Positions 60,961 through 64,000 of a stretch of DNA of 64,000 bases are shown here, in pieces. The number at the start of each line of letters is the position of its first letter. Position 1 is the stretch's first letter. Origin of the DNA: Glandiceps talaboti (lineage: Eukaryota; Hemichordata; Enteropneusta; Spengelidae); contig NC_135560.1 of assembly GCF_964340395.1 (NCBI RefSeq), positions 22,004,175 to 22,068,174 of the forward strand, read 5' to 3'. The position numbers were made by a program, and so were the translations under genes. Below the pieces are notes generated by a model, which saw nothing but the letters and a program-made list of their open reading frames with translations, did no database searches and had not been told where the DNA came from.

Positions 60961-62296
60961 CAGGTGAGTCGATCGACGTGGTGTAAGCTGCTTAATGAAC
61001 TCGGGTCATGCTATAGTATATATATGCTAAATTTTGCAATATACGAAATATACTGACGCCTTTCCGTTGAATAGTTTATTACGTGGTGATGTTTACCGGT
61101 AAGAAAATATTTGTAACATTATATTTCGTCTTTACTCTGTGCGGTTATATTTGTGAGAAATTTGAGACTGAAAAAGTATTTGATACTTTTTAACCTTTAC
61201 CACTGAAATAATTTTAAAATGGGATATCAATCTTGATTCGTTAAATCGTATCAGTTTTATTTGAAATTGAAACTTAAACCAATAGGTAGGAATATGACAA
61301 AGTCATGATATACCATAATATTTCATGCGACTCTCTTTAACAAGGACATACATATAAGGGGTTGAAATTTGCAATAGATCACGCCGACACGAGGGAAAAC
61401 GCTTGACTATGGGTGAAATGTCAGCATGACACTACATAATCAACGCAAACGTGCGGATATATAACGGCCATGTTTGTTTAATATTCATCAAGGAATTGTG
61501 TCTGACCGTTAGAGGCGCTTGTATTTTTCGGTGCAGTCCCAATTATTTTCATCAATATATTTATAACGTCGCCTAATGTGTACAAGACTTAGTATACACA
61601 AATTAAAAGTTCATCTGTGGGTGAGTCATACTGTCTCGTCCATGGCAGGTAAACGTACGTGTGAATCTGTATATATGATGTCACGGTTTAAATATCAACA
61701 TCAACATCAACAATCATTCTCAAGTCATCAACAAAACAATCCAACATAATGCTACATTTACAGCGATTGCAGCTTTAATATGGATACTTTCAATGATAAT
61801 AGAACATTAAGTATAAAATAATGTATTAACCTTCTAATATTCTAATATACATCTGGTTAAAATACAAAATTAATCCTTTTTCCACAAACCCATGGTAAAA
61901 ATCTTTCTTTCCAAAAACTCACAACAAAGAATATTATTGTTCAATCATGTTTAATAACTACATCGAAGTATGAATGTGGTCGGTTTATAATAATTTTATG
62001 CAGAAACGAGCATATAAATGTATAATTTGCCAACACATCTGTATAAGATCATACATAGAAGGATTAAAATGGTGTAATTTTGTTTATAAGTAAACAGCCA
62101 TTTATTATCAAAATTGTAAATATACGAACGGTGAGCAATATTCCTACCTACGCTTATTTCTTTAAAATACTGCCACTAGTGGGCGACCTCTGTTGTCTCT
62201 GATTAATATGCTTGAAAGCAATGATTCAAAACGGAATTCGATTTAAGATTTAAGATTTTAAAGTGCTAATATTGTACAATGTATTACATGTATTTT
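60961..62296. other. No gene seen; 3' flank of the EGF-protein gene
   Basis: AT-rich. A minus-strand AATAAA (plus TTTATT at 62101-62106) lies about 190 bases past the stop codon at 62297 and is a reasonable polyadenylation signal for that gene. Confidence 0.4.
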
Positions 62297-62579
62297 CTAA
62301 ACATCTTTATTGTTGGTATTCTTATCTCCCTTCCCATCCCATAGTTGATTCTTAGTCGTTGCTATGGGGATTTCCTCGTACATGGGTTCTTTGATGATGA
62401 TATCAACTGATGTATCTTTCTTTAAACTATCGGCCTCATCCATTAAGCGGTTGTCTTTGAAGATTGCATAGATATTCACCTCCCTCTCGTTGTTTTTCGC
62501 GGTGGCAGCTTCGTCAAGATGTTTGGTTGAGTCGTTTTTTCCCGTTGAGTATCTTGAGGGAAAAATGGAATATGTTATT
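62297..62579 (-). CDS. EGF-domain type I membrane protein, last exon (cytoplasmic tail)
   Basis: Acceptor CTTTCAG on the minus strand, phase 2 in, 283 nt to the TAG at 62299-62297. With the preceding AG it continues R-ITYSIFPSRYS and gives a hydrophilic, Lys/Asp/Glu-rich tail of about 93 residues. The tail contains NIYAIF and, near the end, EPMYEEIP. Phosphorylated Y-E-E-I is the known optimal Src-family SH2 ligand, so the tail may recruit a Src-type kinase once phosphorylated; this is inferred from the motif only. There is no kinase or other domain. The protein's name cannot be given because its N-terminal part lies outside the window. Confidence 0.8.
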
Positions 62580-62615
62580 CTGAAAGCCACAAGGAAGAGG
62601 GTGTTTACATGAGTG

Positions 62616-62800
62616 GGTGAGTGAGTGAGTGAGTGAGTGAGTGAGTGAGTGAGTGAGTGAGTGAGTGAGTGAGTGAGTGAGTGAGTGAGTGAGTGAGTGA
62701 GTGCCCGCCCGCCCGCCCGACCGACCGACCGACCGACCGACTGACTGACTGACTGACTGACTGAGAGTGGGTGACTGAATGAATGAATGAATGAGTGAAT
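62616..62800 (+). repeat. Tetranucleotide relay microsatellite filling the last intron
   Basis: GTGA repeat, then GCCC, GACC, GACT and finally GAAT repeats, all in register at a 4-base period. The intron is 62580-62814 (235 nt), and this array makes up most of it. Confidence 0.97.
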
Positions 62801-62814
62801 GTTAATTCACCTAC

Positions 62815-62977
62815 CTTCTCCGACAGACAAGGGCAACAAAGATAATGAATATAACGGCGATAACTATTCCAGCTCCAATTGCTCCAAATAACACAGTTGG
62901 TGGCCCTGACATCCCGACGTTACCTTCTCGTCCAACAGCTTCTGGGGTGGGTTTAGTCGTCATTTGTTGTTTCAATT
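62815..62977 (-). CDS. EGF-domain type I membrane protein, transmembrane exon
   Basis: 163 nt, phase 1 in (after TTCACTTTACAAAG) and phase 2 out (AGAAG|GTAGGT). It encodes a short juxtamembrane stretch (ELKQQMTTKPTPEAVGREGN then VGMSGPPT), a single transmembrane helix (VLFGAIGAGIVIAVIFIIFV followed by ALV) with small-residue spacing GAIGAG, and the stop-transfer sequence CRRR. Orientation is extracellular EGF modules, membrane, then tail: type I topology. The phases fit both neighbouring exons. Confidence 0.85.
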
Positions 62978-63048
62978 CTTTGTAAAGTGAACGTAAAACA
63001 TTATCAGATCATAGCTCATCACACCTCTTATATAATATGCAAGGAATA

Positions 63049-63171
63049 CACCACACATACACACACATACACACAGACACAGACACAGACACAGACACAC
63101 ACACCACACACAGACAGACACAGACACACACCACACACACATACATATAATGTATGTATATATGTGTGTGA

Positions 63172-63220
<49 letters not shown>
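63049..63220 (+). repeat. (CA)n/(CAGA)n and (TA)n microsatellites in an intron
   Basis: CA/CAGA repeat to about 63150, then TATG and a pure TA run (63173-63216). They lie in the intron between the EGF and transmembrane exons. Confidence 0.97.
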
Positions 63221-63221
<1 letters not shown>

Positions 63222-63315
63222 TACATATGTCACTGTGACAGATAATGCTCTGCTCTCCTATTCGTTCCCAACAGAAGAGCGCCACCAACGCTGATTCTTT
63301 GAACCTGACCCATAC

Positions 63316-63438
63316 CTGTGCATGATTTTAAGTCATCGTCGAGGTTGTATCCACTTCGACACGTGCAGTCGAAACTACCCATCCTATTCATACAATAGTG
63401 ATCGCAGTCACCGTTACCATGCAAACACTCATTGATGT
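63316..63438 (-). CDS. EGF-domain type I membrane protein, calcium-binding EGF exon
   Basis: 123 nt, phase 1 at both ends (TTATTTTCAG| and CACAG|GTATGG), a classic symmetric EGF exon. It encodes one complete module beginning DINEC, with six cysteines spaced 6, 3, 8, 1 and 12. The D-I-N-E start, the [10 protein letters not shown] hydroxylation-type motif and the following aromatic residue are those of a calcium-binding EGF domain. It is the last EGF module before the membrane. Confidence 0.9.
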
Positions 63439-63904
63439 CTGAAAATAAATAATTAAAAATCGCAATTAACTATATTTTATGTACCCGTTCCTTTAAGTTT
63501 TTTCTAATTACAAATTTAAATTTAAAAGTGAAATTTATCATTGAAATTTGCGACCAGATGTTGCCTGTATATGCACAAAACGGTTGAATTCTGTAACCTT
63601 TCGACCGATAACCTTGATTTAAAACCTTTTCAAAATCAAGACATTGTCTTTTCTTCTCCGCAACTGGAGAGGCTTAATCAGTTGAACGTCACCAAGCAAT
63701 GTAAATCAACTGTCATATCATACAAATGCTTGTACGATTTGCGAAGAAAGCCTTTCAGCTTGACCTGCTCCCATCTCCCAAACTTGAATAGCCAGTCAAA
63801 ATGTACATTCATCTATAGAACTGCACATTGTTACATAGTTCACTGAGAAATTTAATGCTGTATTCATTGGCATCTTAAAGTTTGAACAGAAAACATTTTT
63901 TTAC
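63439..63904 (-). other. Intron between two EGF exons
   Basis: AT-rich sequence. A 101-codon plus-strand frame at 63541-63846 lies wholly in this intron and has no domain or splice support. Nothing else seen. Confidence 0.5.
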
Positions 63905-64000
63905 CCCAGCACAGCTTGTCGTCCGATGCTAGGACATAGCCAGCATTGCATGAACAATAGAAACTGCCATCAGTGTTGTAACACAGTTGACTGCATCCAC
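63905..64000 (-). CDS. EGF-domain type I membrane protein, EGF exon cut by the window edge
   Basis: Donor TGGG|GTAAAA, phase 1 out. The visible part encodes [20 protein letters not shown] and then [11 protein letters not shown], an EGF module with five of its six cysteines present and the C-x-N-x4-F-x-C hydroxylation-type motif. The first cysteine and the exon's start lie beyond base 64000. More EGF modules and the signal peptide are expected further to the right. Confidence 0.85.

Noticed and set aside
63541-63846. 101-codon plus-strand frame near the right end
   Set aside because: Lies entirely in the intron between two well-supported minus-strand EGF exons and has no domain.

Overview
This is an AT-rich, intron- and repeat-rich animal nuclear sequence, almost certainly from a marine invertebrate. 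The evidence is spliced genes with GT-AG introns, a chloride-channel receptor gene with the deuterostome/vertebrate glycine-receptor layout, calcium-binding EGF modules on phase-1 exons, tRNA-derived SINEs, a non-LTR retrotransposon 3' end, many small TIR elements and long tetranucleotide microsatellites. I cannot name the species. An invertebrate deuterostome such as a lancelet or hemichordate, or a lophotrochozoan, would both fit. There are no operons, ribosome binding sites, CRISPR arrays or canonical tRNA/rRNA genes.

Layout. 1-41.3 kb is essentially gene-free. It has one orphan signal-peptide exon (2543-2637, +) and a dense population of small mobile elements and satellites. These include two TIR elements with the same GGG-starting ends and 3-bp TAA/TTA duplications (5048-5750 and 19158-21794, PIF/Harbinger-like), and a hAT-like MITE inserted in a tandem duplication that preserves its own empty site (3625-3737). 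There is also a Penelope-like tail with a hammerhead-like core (9400-9600), a 1.7-kb nested inverted-repeat element (13885-15589), two 32-38 bp hairpin insertions with exact 7-bp target duplications (13767-13798 and 14549-14586), a 405-bp fold-back (23004-23408) and several tandem repeats.

41.3-55.5 kb (+) holds a complete 8-exon gene for a 421-residue glycine-receptor-like Cys-loop anion channel subunit. Every exon junction keeps frame, and nearly all glycine-binding residues are present. The loop-B Phe is Tyr and the 19' pore residue is His. Its introns carry a 29-copy 23-bp minisatellite, an 89-bp triplication, a SINE and long microsatellites. A non-LTR retrotransposon 3' end lies about 100 bp past the stop codon.

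55.6-62.3 kb is mostly non-coding, with one CpG-rich TIR element and a doubtful minus-strand exon (60397-60852) behind duplicated CCAAT boxes. 62.3-64.0 kb (-) holds the last four exons of a type I membrane protein: two EGF modules (the outer one cut by the window edge), a juxtamembrane/transmembrane exon, and a cytoplasmic tail with a Tyr-Glu-Glu-Ile motif that matches the preferred Src-family SH2 ligand.

The two supported genes are transcribed toward each other and nothing in the sequence ties their functions together. All splice and family calls were made by reading; no alignment or database search was run.
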